Of a DNA stretch of 64,000 bases, positions 15,787-24,054 are shown one piece after another. Every line of letters starts with the position of its first letter. Within the stretch, counting starts at the first letter, position 1. A program made the position numbers and the translations under genes. Below the pieces are notes generated by a model. The model did no database searches. It was not told where the DNA came from and was given only the letters and a program-made list of their open reading frames with translations. The stretch lies in the NCBI GenBank assembly GCA_963704455.1, contig OY969905.1:2852001-2916000 (forward strand). Direction: 5' to 3'. The stretch comes from DASTCZ01 sp963704455. GTDB lineage: Bacteria > Acidobacteriota > Terriglobia > Acidiferrales > UBA7541.

Positions 15787-16914
15787 ATGGCCATGGCAAA
15801 CATAAGAAATCGCAAACGAATGACTCTTATCCTTTGGGCCATCGCATTTACAGCCCTCGGCGGGATGCGGACTGCCCTGGGACAATCACCCACTTCCAAA
15901 GCGCCGACGCCAGCGCAGCATGCACCTTTTCATGCAGCGATACCGCCCAACGGGGTGCAATCACAAAGTGCCGAGCAATCTGAGATTCAGCCCGCGGTGG
16001 ACATCGTTCGCGATCCATCGGATGTCGCGCCGCCGATAGGAAAGCGAGAACCTCAGGTAGTAAGAGTTTCACTGGTAGCTCAAGAACTGGAAGGAAAGTT
16101 GGACGCCGTCATGGGTTCGACGTACCAGTATTGGACGTTCAACGGTAAAGTGCCTAGCCCCATGATTCGTGTCCGGCAAGGGGACACCGTCGAACTTACC
16201 TTGAAAAACGAAGGCCTTCTCGTTTCCCATTCCATCGACCTGCACGCTGCTCTCGGGCCAGGCGGAGGCACTGAGATCACAGAAGCAAAACAAGGTGAAT
16301 CCAGAACCTTTACATTCAAAGCGATTGTCCCCGGCGTGTTTGTCTATCACTGCGGGACGAATCTTGCTGCTCAGCACATTTCCAACGGAATGTACGGTCT
16401 AATCGTCGTTGAGCCCCCGGAAGGTTTGCCCCCCGTTGACCGCGAGTTTTACGTCATGCAAGGAGAGATTTATACCGTTGACGATGTCGGAAGCACGGGG
16501 CATCAGAAAATGAGTCTGGATAAGTTGATGGACGAAAAGCCGGAATATTTCGTCTTCAATGGCGCCGCCGGCGCTCTTGCAACCGAGCATGCCATGCATG
16601 CGAAGACCGGCGAGACCGTGCGGATCTTCTTTGGTGTTGGCGGGCCGAACATGATTTCTTCGCCCCACATCATCGGGCAAGTCTTATCTCAAGTCTACAA
16701 CCTGGGTTCTTTTACCTCGCCGCCGCTTACAAATGTGCAGACAACCGTCGTTCCGCCGGGAGGCGCGACCATTATCGAATTCAAGCCGCTCGTGCCCGGA
16801 TCGTACAAACTCGTGGACCATGCGCTCATCCGAGTGGTGCGCGGCTTGGTTGGCGCAATCGAAGTTTCCGGGCCGCCTCGCCCCGATCTTTTTCGCGAAG
16901 GCCCCACACACTAG
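15787..16914 (+). CDS. nirK: Copper-containing nitrite reductase
   Basis: Reduces nitrite to nitric oxide in the periplasm as a homotrimer of two-cupredoxin subunits. All metal ligands can be placed with the spacing of known NirK: type 1 copper His148, Cys189, His197, Met202; type 2 copper His153, His188, His345; catalytic Asp151 and His294. Key motifs are HSIDLHAALG, YHCGTNLAAQHISNGM and VDHALIR. The Cys-to-His loop is one residue shorter than in Alcaligenes NirK, a variant I associate with a separate NirK clade. The ATG at 15787 follows AAAGGA and begins a signal peptide (RNRKRMTLILWAIAFTALGG), so it is preferred over the ATG at 15727 that overlaps the nnrS-like stop. No nitric oxide reductase gene is nearby. 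Confidence 0.92.
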   Translation: MAMANIRNRKRMTLILWAIAFTALGGMRTALGQSPTSKAPTPAQHAPFHAAIPPNGVQSQSAEQSEIQPAVDIVRDPSDVAPPIGKREPQVVRVSLVAQELEGKLDAVMGSTYQYWTFNGKVPSPMIRVRQGDTVELTLKNEGLLVSHSIDLHAALGPGGGTEITEAKQGESRTFTFKAIVPGVFVYHCGTNLAAQHISNGMYGLIVVEPPEGLPPVDREFYVMQGEIYTVDDVGSTGHQKMSLDKLMDEKPEYFVFNGAAGALATEHAMHAKTGETVRIFFGVGGPNMISSPHIIGQVLSQVYNLGSFTSPPLTNVQTTVVPPGGATIIEFKPLVPGSYKLVDHALIRVVRGLVGAIEVSGPPRPDLFREGPTH

Positions 16915-16922
16915 CTGCTACA

Positions 16923-16974
16923 CATTCGCCTGTGAACCGAAGGGTTGCTAGTTCGAATCCAGCCCGGGGAGCCA
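16923..16974 (+). repeat. Third copy of the tRNA-Asn 3' part (distal att-like repeat, tRNA fragment)
   Basis: 52 bases matching 12210-12261 with three mismatches, from the anticodon arm to the CCA. The anticodon position reads GTG instead of GTT, and the first mismatch breaks one pair of the anticodon stem. No acceptor 5' strand or D-arm precedes it, so it is not a functional tRNA. It lies nine bases after the nirK stop and marks the right end of the island. Confidence 0.88.
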
Positions 16975-17028
16975 ACTTCCCAAGAAGGATCTTTGAACGC
17001 GACTGCGGACCCTCCTGTGAGCGGTGCG

Positions 17029-19707
17029 TTAGTCTTGCCGCAGAGCTTTCACCGGGTCCACGCGGCTGGCACGGCGGGCGGGCACGAAGCTCGCGAAAAG
17101 ACCGGCCGCCACCAGCAGCGAAACCATAGCCGCGAAAGTGATTGGCTCAATCGAGCGCACTCCGGCTACGTAGCGCTCCAACAAGCGCCCGGCCACAAGC
17201 GCTCCGCCGATTCCCAGCGCAACGCCGGCGAAAATCATTCCAACGCTTTGCCGCAGCACGAGCTGGATGACGTCGCGCGCGGTGGCCCCGAGCGCCATGC
17301 GCACGCCGATTTCCGGCACACGCTGCCCGGTCAAGTACGCCAGCACTCCGTAAATGCCGATGCACGCGAGCAGCAGAGCAAGTCCAGCGAACACGGCGAA
17401 GAGAAGCATCAGCATGCGCTGCTGCGCGAGCGTGGCGCTTGCGATCTGCTCCATGGTGAGGGTTTCGTTGAGAACTTGATCGCCCGTCGCTCCGCGCACC
17501 TCCTTTGCCAGCGGCTCAGCCAAATTCAACGGCGGCGAAGTCGTCCGGACGGCGATGGACATGAGGTCGGACCAGCGGTGCAAAAGCGAATCTGTGACCT
17601 GCGCGAACGGATAATAAAATTGCGCGCGCACTTTCGCATCGTCATCGCCGGCGGGCCCCCAGTGCCGCACATGGCCCACGACACCAATTACGCGCACGGC
17701 GTCCGGCCCCACCGGGCCGGACGAAAATGGGCTGCCATATTCCGAAATCCAGAGGCGCTTTCCGACGGGGTCCTGTCCGCCGAATGCGAGCTTTGCCAGC
17801 ACGTCATCAATCACCACGACGATTTCATTTCCTTTGCGGTCGTGGTCATCGAAGAATCGTCCTTGGAGCAGCGGGATACCCATCACTTTCAGGTAGTCCG
17901 GCGACACACTGGTTGCCAACGCGATGGGCAATTGGTCCTGCGGCGGCATTGATGCGGATGTCCAGTACCCGATTTGATTGTTTCCCTCGCGCATCGGGAT
18001 GGTGTCCACCACCGCGGCGGCCTCCACCCCCGGCACGCGGCGCGCGTGATCCAACACATCCTTCCATGCCGGAAGAATCTGGCCGGGGATTGCGAGCGTG
18101 GAAGGCGGAAGCTCCATCCGCGCGGTCAACACATTGTGGACGTTGACGCCCGGCTCCAGCGACGAGAGGCGCAAGAGCGTGCGCCCGAGAATTCCCGCGG
18201 AAACCAGCAGCACGACGGCCAGCGCGATTTCAGAAATTACAAAACTGCCGTGCACGCGGCGCGAGCGCCCCGCAACGGTTCTGCCTCCGCTGCGGATTCT
18301 TTTTTCGAGATCGCGCACCGGAACGCGCAAGGCCGGCGCCAACCCGAAAAGAAGGCCGCACAAAAGGGAAACGGCGAGTGCAAAGAGCAGAACGCGCCAA
18401 TCGAGTTGAACTTCCTCGGCGCGCGGCAAACTCCCGGGCCAGAACGCAACGAACGGGCGAATGCCGGCAGCCGCGAGCATGATTCCGAGCGCGCCGCCTG
18501 AAATGCCCAGGACAGCGCTTTCCGTGATGCACTGCCGCACCAACCGGCTGCGCTTCGCGCCGAGCGCCGCGCGCATTGCAAATTCGCGTTCGCGTGAAAC
18601 CGCCCGCGCCAGAAGCAGGTTCGCCACGTTGGCGCACGCAATCAGCAACACCAGGCTGACCGCGCCGAGCAGCAGCCACAGCGTGGACCCGACGTCTCCG
18701 GTGTCGGGGCGAAGAGGGTCCGCGATAAAGCTCCGGCCCTCATTGGAATCCGGATATTGCTCGGCCAGATGCCGGCCAATCACTGCAAGTTCCGTTTGCG
18801 CCTGGGCCAACGTCGCACCCGGACGCAAGCGCGCCAGGACATTTATGCCGGGGCGCCGGTCGCGTTTTTGCATATTGGCCGAAGTGTCTTGGCCGATCGG
18901 AGTGAACACGTCCAACATTGTGTTCCCCTCCAATTGGAAGCCCTCGGGGAGAATGCCGATGACTGTGTAAGGTTTTTCATCGAGGATAAGCGGCTTGCCG
19001 ATTGCCTCCGCGCTACCGCCAAAGAGGCGCTGCCACAACCCATTGCTAATGATCACTACCGGGGCTGCGGCGAGCCGGTTGTCTTCGGAAGAAAAAGCGC
19101 GCCCGCGGAGCAGGTTCACGCCCAGAACAGAAAATAATTCTGGCGAAATCTCGCGGCCATTCACGTACTCGGCTTTTTCCGGCTCGCGAATTGCGCCACC
19201 GCCAAAGCGCCACGCAGCCATATCGAGAGTGCGGCTCTCCTTTGTGCAATCAAGATAATTTGGATATGCGAATGCCCACAGATTGCCGAACTGGTTCGAC
19301 TTTTCCGTTTTCTCCTGCAGCAAAACCAGTTTGTTGGGGTCTGGATAAGGCAGCGGCTTCAGCATCACGCCGTTGACGACGGTGAACATGACGGTCGTCG
19401 CTCCGCTACCGAGCGCAAGAGTCAACAATGCAACAGCCGCAAAGCCCGGATTCTTGAGTAGCATGCGGAGTGCAAAGCGAACGTCCTGGAGCAGATCCTC
19501 GAGCCAACGCGTGCCGCGGGCGTCGCGGCAATCTTCCTTCACCTGCTCTGGGCCGCCGAGGGCGAGGCGGGCCGCGCGTCGAGCTTCATCGGGTTTATAG
19601 CCGCGCGCAATCAACTCGCTTGTGTGTTGGTCGAGATGGAACTGCATTTCTTTATCGAGCTGCTCTTCCATTTTCTTTCGGCGCCAGAGGTGTTGCCACC
19701 AGTTCAT
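17029..19707 (-). CDS. ADOP-type ABC permease (FtsX/MacB-like, duplicated, no ATPase domain)
   Basis: About 892 residues. The N-terminal 60 residues (WWQHLWRRKKMEEQLDKEMQ) form the cytoplasmic head typical of acidobacterial duplicated orphan permeases. Two copies follow of a MacB-like unit: one membrane helix, a periplasmic domain, then three helices. The first copy begins NPGFAAVALLTLALGSGATT and ends near LLARAVSREREFAMRAALGA; the second ends with IGVRMALGATARDVIQLVL and PARRASRVDPVKALRQD. It may export peptides or act as a mechanical transmitter; the substrate is unknown and no ABC ATPase is adjacent. The ATG at 19707 has AAGGAGG upstream and overlaps the padR stop, so the longer frame to 19854 was not used. 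Confidence 0.88.
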   Translation of the reverse strand: MNWWQHLWRRKKMEEQLDKEMQFHLDQHTSELIARGYKPDEARRAARLALGGPEQVKEDCRDARGTRWLEDLLQDVRFALRMLLKNPGFAAVALLTLALGSGATTVMFTVVNGVMLKPLPYPDPNKLVLLQEKTEKSNQFGNLWAFAYPNYLDCTKESRTLDMAAWRFGGGAIREPEKAEYVNGREISPELFSVLGVNLLRGRAFSSEDNRLAAAPVVIISNGLWQRLFGGSAEAIGKPLILDEKPYTVIGILPEGFQLEGNTMLDVFTPIGQDTSANMQKRDRRPGINVLARLRPGATLAQAQTELAVIGRHLAEQYPDSNEGRSFIADPLRPDTGDVGSTLWLLLGAVSLVLLIACANVANLLLARAVSREREFAMRAALGAKRSRLVRQCITESAVLGISGGALGIMLAAAGIRPFVAFWPGSLPRAEEVQLDWRVLLFALAVSLLCGLLFGLAPALRVPVRDLEKRIRSGGRTVAGRSRRVHGSFVISEIALAVVLLVSAGILGRTLLRLSSLEPGVNVHNVLTARMELPPSTLAIPGQILPAWKDVLDHARRVPGVEAAAVVDTIPMREGNNQIGYWTSASMPPQDQLPIALATSVSPDYLKVMGIPLLQGRFFDDHDRKGNEIVVVIDDVLAKLAFGGQDPVGKRLWISEYGSPFSSGPVGPDAVRVIGVVGHVRHWGPAGDDDAKVRAQFYYPFAQVTDSLLHRWSDLMSIAVRTTSPPLNLAEPLAKEVRGATGDQVLNETLTMEQIASATLAQQRMLMLLFAVFAGLALLLACIGIYGVLAYLTGQRVPEIGVRMALGATARDVIQLVLRQSVGMIFAGVALGIGGALVAGRLLERYVAGVRSIEPITFAAMVSLLVAAGLFASFVPARRASRVDPVKALRQD

Positions 19708-20048
19708 CGCGTGCCTCCTTCGGCCAACCGGAGGATGAGGCCGACGGCTTCCGTAAGCCGCTGCCAATCGGCGGCTTCTGTTTCGAGTTGCGCCCGCCCT
19801 TTGCGCGTCAGGTGATAAAACTTTGCCTCGCGCCCGGTCTCGGTCTCTTTCCAACCCGCAGCCAGAAGGCCGCGGTATTCGAGACGGTGCAGCGCGGGAT
19901 AGAGAGACCCTTGGGGAACTTGGACGACGTCGCGGGAAACCTGTTGCAGGCGTTGCGCGATGGCGTACCCGTGCACCGGGCCGAGCGCAACAATTTTCAG
20001 GATTAGCAAGTCCAGTGTGCCTTGCGGGAGATCCGATTTGGTTGTCAT
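19704..20048 (-). CDS. PadR family transcription regulator
   Basis: 114-residue winged-helix repressor. MTTKSDLPQGTLDLLILKIV begins the conserved domain; QVPQGSLYPALHRLEYRGLL is the recognition-helix and wing region with the PadR signature SLYPALHRLE. A short C-terminal dimerisation helix follows (LETEAADWQRLTEAVGLILR). This is the short PadR class that commonly accompanies ADOP permeases. The start at 20048 was chosen because homology begins there; the open frame continues upstream without support. The stop overlaps the permease start by four bases, so the two form one operon, and PadR probably controls the permease and itself. Confidence 0.88.
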   Translation of the reverse strand: MTTKSDLPQGTLDLLILKIVALGPVHGYAIAQRLQQVSRDVVQVPQGSLYPALHRLEYRGLLAAGWKETETGREAKFYHLTRKGRAQLETEAADWQRLTEAVGLILRLAEGGTR

Positions 20049-20063
20049 CGCATACCTCGCGCT

Positions 20064-20092
20064 CCTACATATCTCAATATAAGACGCGTAGG
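20064..20092. promoter_or_regulatory. Candidate operator in front of padR
   Basis: Nested inverted repeats: CCTAC (20064-20068) with GTAGG (20088-20092), and inside them ATAT-N4-ATAT (20069-20080). It is AT-rich against a GC-rich background, 16-44 bases before the padR start, the usual place for PadR self-regulation. Assignment is by position and symmetry only. Confidence 0.3.
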
Positions 20093-20175
20093 GGCGGAAA
20101 ATGTCACACGGCTGGAAGAGTTTTTGAGCAATTATTTTTGCTAGGCCACGTAAATTCTTTAGCCCAGAATGACCT

Positions 20176-20826
20176 ATGGTCAAGCGCATCCTGATGGCCG
20201 CGATTGCAATCGCCGCGTGGAGCGGCCTCGCCATCCAATTTCCTTATTGGATTGGCGTTTTCCAATCCTTAGGAATGACGTTGAGTGGGGCGATCATTGG
20301 CTACTTCAGTTTCTTTACGATCTTGACCAATCTCTTTCTCGCGGTGGGGCTCACTACTTCTCTTTGCGCGCCGCGCTCGACTTGGGCGCGCTGGTTTTCC
20401 TACCCAGCGGTCACGACAGCAACCGCCTCCTACATCGCCTTTGTGGGAGCGGCTTATTTCGCGCTGCTGCGTAGCGTGTGGCATCCGGAGGGAATTCAGA
20501 TACTCGCGAATATCCTGCTGCATTATGCCGTGCCCTCAGGTTACCTTGTCTGTTGGCTGATTTTTTTTCCGAAGGCCGCGTTTCGATGGAAAAGCGCTCT
20601 GGAATGGCTAGCGCCACCGCTGGCGTATCTCTTTTGCGTGATGATTCGCGGCGCCCTGACTGGCTTTTATCCCTACCCCTTCCTCGACGCCGTATCGCTG
20701 GGATATGCCCGAGTGTGTTTGTACGCGGCGGTGCTCATTTGTGCGTTCGTTTTTATTTGCCTAATTCTGATCGCCATCTCCCGGCGCTTAAGCCGGACTT
20801 CTGCAACGAAAACTCAACCTGCTTGA
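20176..20826 (+). CDS. Pr6Pr family six-helix membrane protein
   Basis: 216 residues with six hydrophobic segments and a short basic C-terminal tail. The pattern GYFSFFTILTNLFLAVGLTTSL in helix 2, NILLHYAVPSGYLVCWLIFF in the middle, and FCVMIRGALTGFYPYPFLD before helix 6 is typical of the Pr6Pr group, related to the FAR-17a/AIG1 membrane family. The biochemical role of bacterial members is not known to me. It is transcribed away from padR from a shared 127-base spacer, which holds the candidate PadR operator nearer to the padR side. Confidence 0.72.
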   Translation: MVKRILMAAIAIAAWSGLAIQFPYWIGVFQSLGMTLSGAIIGYFSFFTILTNLFLAVGLTTSLCAPRSTWARWFSYPAVTTATASYIAFVGAAYFALLRSVWHPEGIQILANILLHYAVPSGYLVCWLIFFPKAAFRWKSALEWLAPPLAYLFCVMIRGALTGFYPYPFLDAVSLGYARVCLYAAVLICAFVFICLILIAISRRLSRTSATKTQPA

Positions 20827-20857
20827 GGATAAATCGAATTCACGCGACGTTAGGCGC

Positions 20858-23452
20858 TTAAACAACTGCGGGGCGCGGCTCAGCCTTCGCCGCCTGGATT
20901 GTTGCCGACGCACTTGCAAGGCCGGTCGCGGAGGCTTCAATGCGGATTTCGCCGGGTCCTTTCAGCGACTGCACAATCGCCATACAAAGTCCGTTGAACG
21001 CGCTACGCTTCTCTGCTTTGTCCGGCTCATGGCAACTCGGGTCGCCATTCCCCACGCCGATGATCCGTCCGGGGCCTGCTACGTGAAAACTTACCTCGTT
21101 TGACGCGATAGGCACGAGGCGCCCTTTTGCGTCCACCACTTCCACATTGACGACGGAAACGTCTTCGCCGTCAGCGGAGATTTTCGCGCGGTCTGGACTT
21201 AGCCGCAGAGCGACGGGCGCACCGGTCGTCTCACGTTTGTCCGTCAACACAACGCGGCCGCCCTTTGACCCGCGCGCCTCAATTACTCCGAGCGCATATT
21301 TTACTTTCCATTCCACGTGTGAATTTGCATCTACTTTTTTTGCGCCGAGGCTCGCGCCATTCAAGAAAAGTTCAACGCTCTCCAAATTGCTGTGGCACCA
21401 AACGCTAATCTCCTGGCCTTCTTTGCCCGCCCAATTCCAGTGCGGAAAAAGATGCAGCACCGGCTTTGCGCCCCACCACGCCTGATAATAAAAATAAGTG
21501 TCTTTAGGGAAGCCGCAGGTGTCCAGAATTCCAAAGTGTGAGCTGATGCACGGCCAGTTGTAGGGGCTTGGCTCGCCGCGGTAGTCGAAGCCCGTCCAGG
21601 CGAAACCGCCTGCAAGAAATGGGCGCGCGTCGTAAAACTTCCACCACGCCTCGGCAGTCTTCGCATAGCTCGGCGCATTCACATCGTAGGCGCTCACATA
21701 TCCGCGCTCCTTGTCCGTCTCATAAATGCCCCGCGTCATGTAGTGGCTTGCCGTCTCCGTGCCGATCATCGGCTGCTTCGGGAATTGCGCGTGGAAAGCG
21801 TCAATGTTCTGCTCATAGTAATTGCAGCCTTGCACGTCCACCACATCGGAGACGCCTTTCCCCCAACCCCCATTCATCGCCATCGTCACAAGGCGGCTTG
21901 GGTCGAGTTTCTTCGCGAGGCGCTTCATGCTGGCCATAATTCGCGCGCCGCGCGGCGTACTTTGTTCGCGCTCTTCATTGCCGAGTGACCAGATAAAAAT
22001 GCTCGGGTGATTGCGATATTTGCGAATCATCCGCTCCAACTGGATGAGGCCCACTGGATTCGACGACATCATGCGCGTTTCGCACATCACCAGCATGCCG
22101 AGGCGGTCGCACGCGTCCAGAAATTCCGGTGTGGGCGGATTGTGCGACGTGCGGCAAGCGTTCGAGCCCATCTCTTTTAATTTTTCAAGGCGGAAGGACT
22201 GCAAGCGGTCGGGAAGCGCTGAGCCCACACCCGCGTGGTCCTGATGATTGCATGTGCCTTTGATTTTCAAGGGCTCGTCGTTGAGAAAGAATCCCTTGTC
22301 CGCGTCAAAGCGGACGGAGCGAATCCCAAAAGATGTCCTTTCAAGATCCACCGTGACCCCATCCGCCTGGACTGTTGTTATCAGAAAATAGAGGACGGGG
22401 TCCCAATCCGACCACGAATTAAAATTGTTGATTGAGAATCTCACCTCGAAAGTCTTGCATCCCCACGCTGCCACTTTTGCAGGATCGGACTGCCAAATAG
22501 AATAGGGCGATGGTTGCGCTTGCGAACCAGGACCACTCGGCAAAGTAGTGACGACGCAGACATGATCCTGGTCACTCTCATTCAATACCTCCACCTGCAC
22601 GACGATAGTCGCAGACCTTCCTTGGATTTCGTGTCGCACGAAAATTCCATCAGGAGCGATATGCACTGGGTCTGTCTTCGACAACCACACGTGCCGGTAA
22701 ATCCCCGCGCCTTCATAGAACCATCCTTCCTTGAGCGTGGCATCCACGCGGACGGCGAGCGCGTTCTTTTCGCCGTAATTGGCGAAATCAGTCAGGTCAA
22801 ACCGGAAGGGAGCGTAGCCGCTGAACTCTTCGCCGATGTAGTGGCCGTTGAACGTCACCATGGCGTGGCGAAAGATACCGTCGAATTCCACGGAGATGCG
22901 CTTGCCCGCGTCTTCGGCGGGGATATCGAAAACGCGGCGGTACCAGCCGATGCTCGTTTCTGGATAGTTGCGGCCGATTGGCTTTGCGCCGTGATCCGGG
23001 AGATCGTAACGGCCGGTTGGCTTGCCGTCCCTGTCGAGGACGGGATTGCCTTTCTCGAATGGAAGCTCGACGGCCCAATCGTGCGGCAAATCAATTTTTT
23101 GCCACGCGGAATCGTCAAAACTCGCGCGTGTGACGGGAGGAAACGCGCCGGACTTGGCGAAGGTGGCTTCGCGGTTTTGCGCGCCAAAATTAAAATCCTT
23201 CGCGGGGTCGTCGGCGTGGCCGAAGTGGAATCGCCAGCCAAAATCCAGCAGAAGCCGTTCGCGCGGTGAGGCCTTTTCACCGGGGCGCGCCGCCGTGTGT
23301 CCAGAGGACAGGATATGATCCGCGACATCCCTGACGGTTTCATCCGGCGTCTGTTGTGAGGTGGTAAGCGGCAGCGCGGCCTTCGCGGCAACGGCGCTTG
23401 CGGATGCGGCCAAACTTGTCTTGAGAAATTTGCGGCGTGACCAGCGCGACAT
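20858..23452 (-). CDS. Tat-exported glycoside hydrolase family 2 (beta-galactosidase-like)
   Basis: 864 residues. The N-terminus MSRWSRRKFLKTSLAASASA is a twin-arginine signal, so the enzyme is exported folded. The sugar-binding and Ig-like domains of GH2 follow (about 65-380), then the TIM barrel with the acid/base Glu493 in WSLGNEE and the nucleophile Glu566 in MIGTETASH. A C-terminal region (about 670-850) contains further beta-sandwich domains (GKEGQEISVWCHSNLESVEL; VNVEVVDAKGRLVP), as in enzymes with a DUF4982-type module. Substrate could be a beta-galactoside, beta-glucuronide or beta-mannoside. It stands alone, converging on the Pr6Pr gene with a gap of about 30 bases. Confidence 0.87.
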   Translation of the reverse strand: MSRWSRRKFLKTSLAASASAVAAKAALPLTTSQQTPDETVRDVADHILSSGHTAARPGEKASPRERLLLDFGWRFHFGHADDPAKDFNFGAQNREATFAKSGAFPPVTRASFDDSAWQKIDLPHDWAVELPFEKGNPVLDRDGKPTGRYDLPDHGAKPIGRNYPETSIGWYRRVFDIPAEDAGKRISVEFDGIFRHAMVTFNGHYIGEEFSGYAPFRFDLTDFANYGEKNALAVRVDATLKEGWFYEGAGIYRHVWLSKTDPVHIAPDGIFVRHEIQGRSATIVVQVEVLNESDQDHVCVVTTLPSGPGSQAQPSPYSIWQSDPAKVAAWGCKTFEVRFSINNFNSWSDWDPVLYFLITTVQADGVTVDLERTSFGIRSVRFDADKGFFLNDEPLKIKGTCNHQDHAGVGSALPDRLQSFRLEKLKEMGSNACRTSHNPPTPEFLDACDRLGMLVMCETRMMSSNPVGLIQLERMIRKYRNHPSIFIWSLGNEEREQSTPRGARIMASMKRLAKKLDPSRLVTMAMNGGWGKGVSDVVDVQGCNYYEQNIDAFHAQFPKQPMIGTETASHYMTRGIYETDKERGYVSAYDVNAPSYAKTAEAWWKFYDARPFLAGGFAWTGFDYRGEPSPYNWPCISSHFGILDTCGFPKDTYFYYQAWWGAKPVLHLFPHWNWAGKEGQEISVWCHSNLESVELFLNGASLGAKKVDANSHVEWKVKYALGVIEARGSKGGRVVLTDKRETTGAPVALRLSPDRAKISADGEDVSVVNVEVVDAKGRLVPIASNEVSFHVAGPGRIIGVGNGDPSCHEPDKAEKRSAFNGLCMAIVQSLKGPGEIRIEASATGLASASATIQAAKAEPRPAVV

Positions 23453-23536
23453 GGGACCCTCCTGTCGCGCGGAGTATATCGCGGTTAAGCGTAATGGAAA
23501 TGGAGGTAAGGCGTGGAACTTCAGTGAACTGCCCGC

Positions 23537-24049
23537 TCAAAAATCCCTTAGTCGTCCGCCGGGCACCGCAGCCCTTACGGCGTTCAACACAACAGCGAGA
23601 TCAATAAACTCCTGCGCGATGGCGCCGCTAATCGCAGGCAAAAAACCAAATGCCGCTGCGGCCATTCCCAAAATGCTAAGCGCCATGCCGCCGGTCGCGC
23701 TTTGCAAGGCGATGCGCCGCATGCGTTTGGCAATATGCATCAACTCGTCCACGCGGCCGAGGGATGTCTCAAGAATGACCGCGTCGGCGGCCTCTGAGGT
23801 GATGTCGTTCTTTACCCCGAAGGCCACGCCGACCGTAGCCGCCTTCATGGCCGGAGCATCATTGATGCCGTCTCCGAGGAAAAGCGTCGGAGCGCGGCGG
23901 GTTTCTTCCCGCACGATTTCCACTTTTTCTTCCGGACTCTTGGAGGCATGGACTTCCTGAATTCCAACCTCGTCCGCCAGCCTGCGCACTTCCAGTTCAC
24001 GATCCCCCGACACGATCAGCACGCGCGCGACGCGATGCTGTGGACGCAA
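23537..24049 (-). pseudogene. Metal-transporting P-type ATPase, C-terminal part (frameshifted gene)
   Basis: Continuation of the ATPase in another frame. It has the second half of the phosphorylation/nucleotide domain (VARVLIVSGDRELEVRRLAD, FLGDGINDAPAMKAA, the hinge motif), followed by the last two membrane helices (TGGMALSILGMAAAAFGFLP; AIAQEFIDLAVVLNAVRA). It cannot work alone because the phosphorylated Asp and the ion channel are on the other fragment. No own ribosome binding site is evident, which again supports a single broken gene. The C-terminus looks complete. Confidence 0.82.
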
Positions 24050-24054
24050 GTGTT

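Larger units (their letters stand above)
12262..16974 (+). mobile_element. Putative tRNA-Asn-targeted genomic island (GIY-YIG module plus nitrite/NO module)
   Basis: Seen: the region starts exactly at the 3' end of an intact tRNA-Asn gene and ends with a 52-base copy of the tRNA's 3' two thirds (three mismatches). A shorter copy of the T-arm and acceptor end lies inside at 12543-12572. The enclosed genes are a GIY-YIG nuclease, then crp/fnr-type regulator, ric, nnrS-like and nirK, all on one strand. Three 60-base lines counted by hand inside (13681, 14461, 16081) are 52, 55 and 53 percent GC, against 62 percent for one line just outside (17101). Inference: two tandem insertions into the tRNA, each rebuilding its 3' end. 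No integrase of the tyrosine or serine family is present, so the mover is either lost or is the GIY-YIG protein itself. Confidence 0.65.

Noticed and set aside
16923..16974. A functional tRNA-His (anticodon position reads GTG)
   Set aside because: The acceptor 5' strand and D-arm are missing and one anticodon-stem pair is broken; it is a fragment of the tRNA-Asn type.
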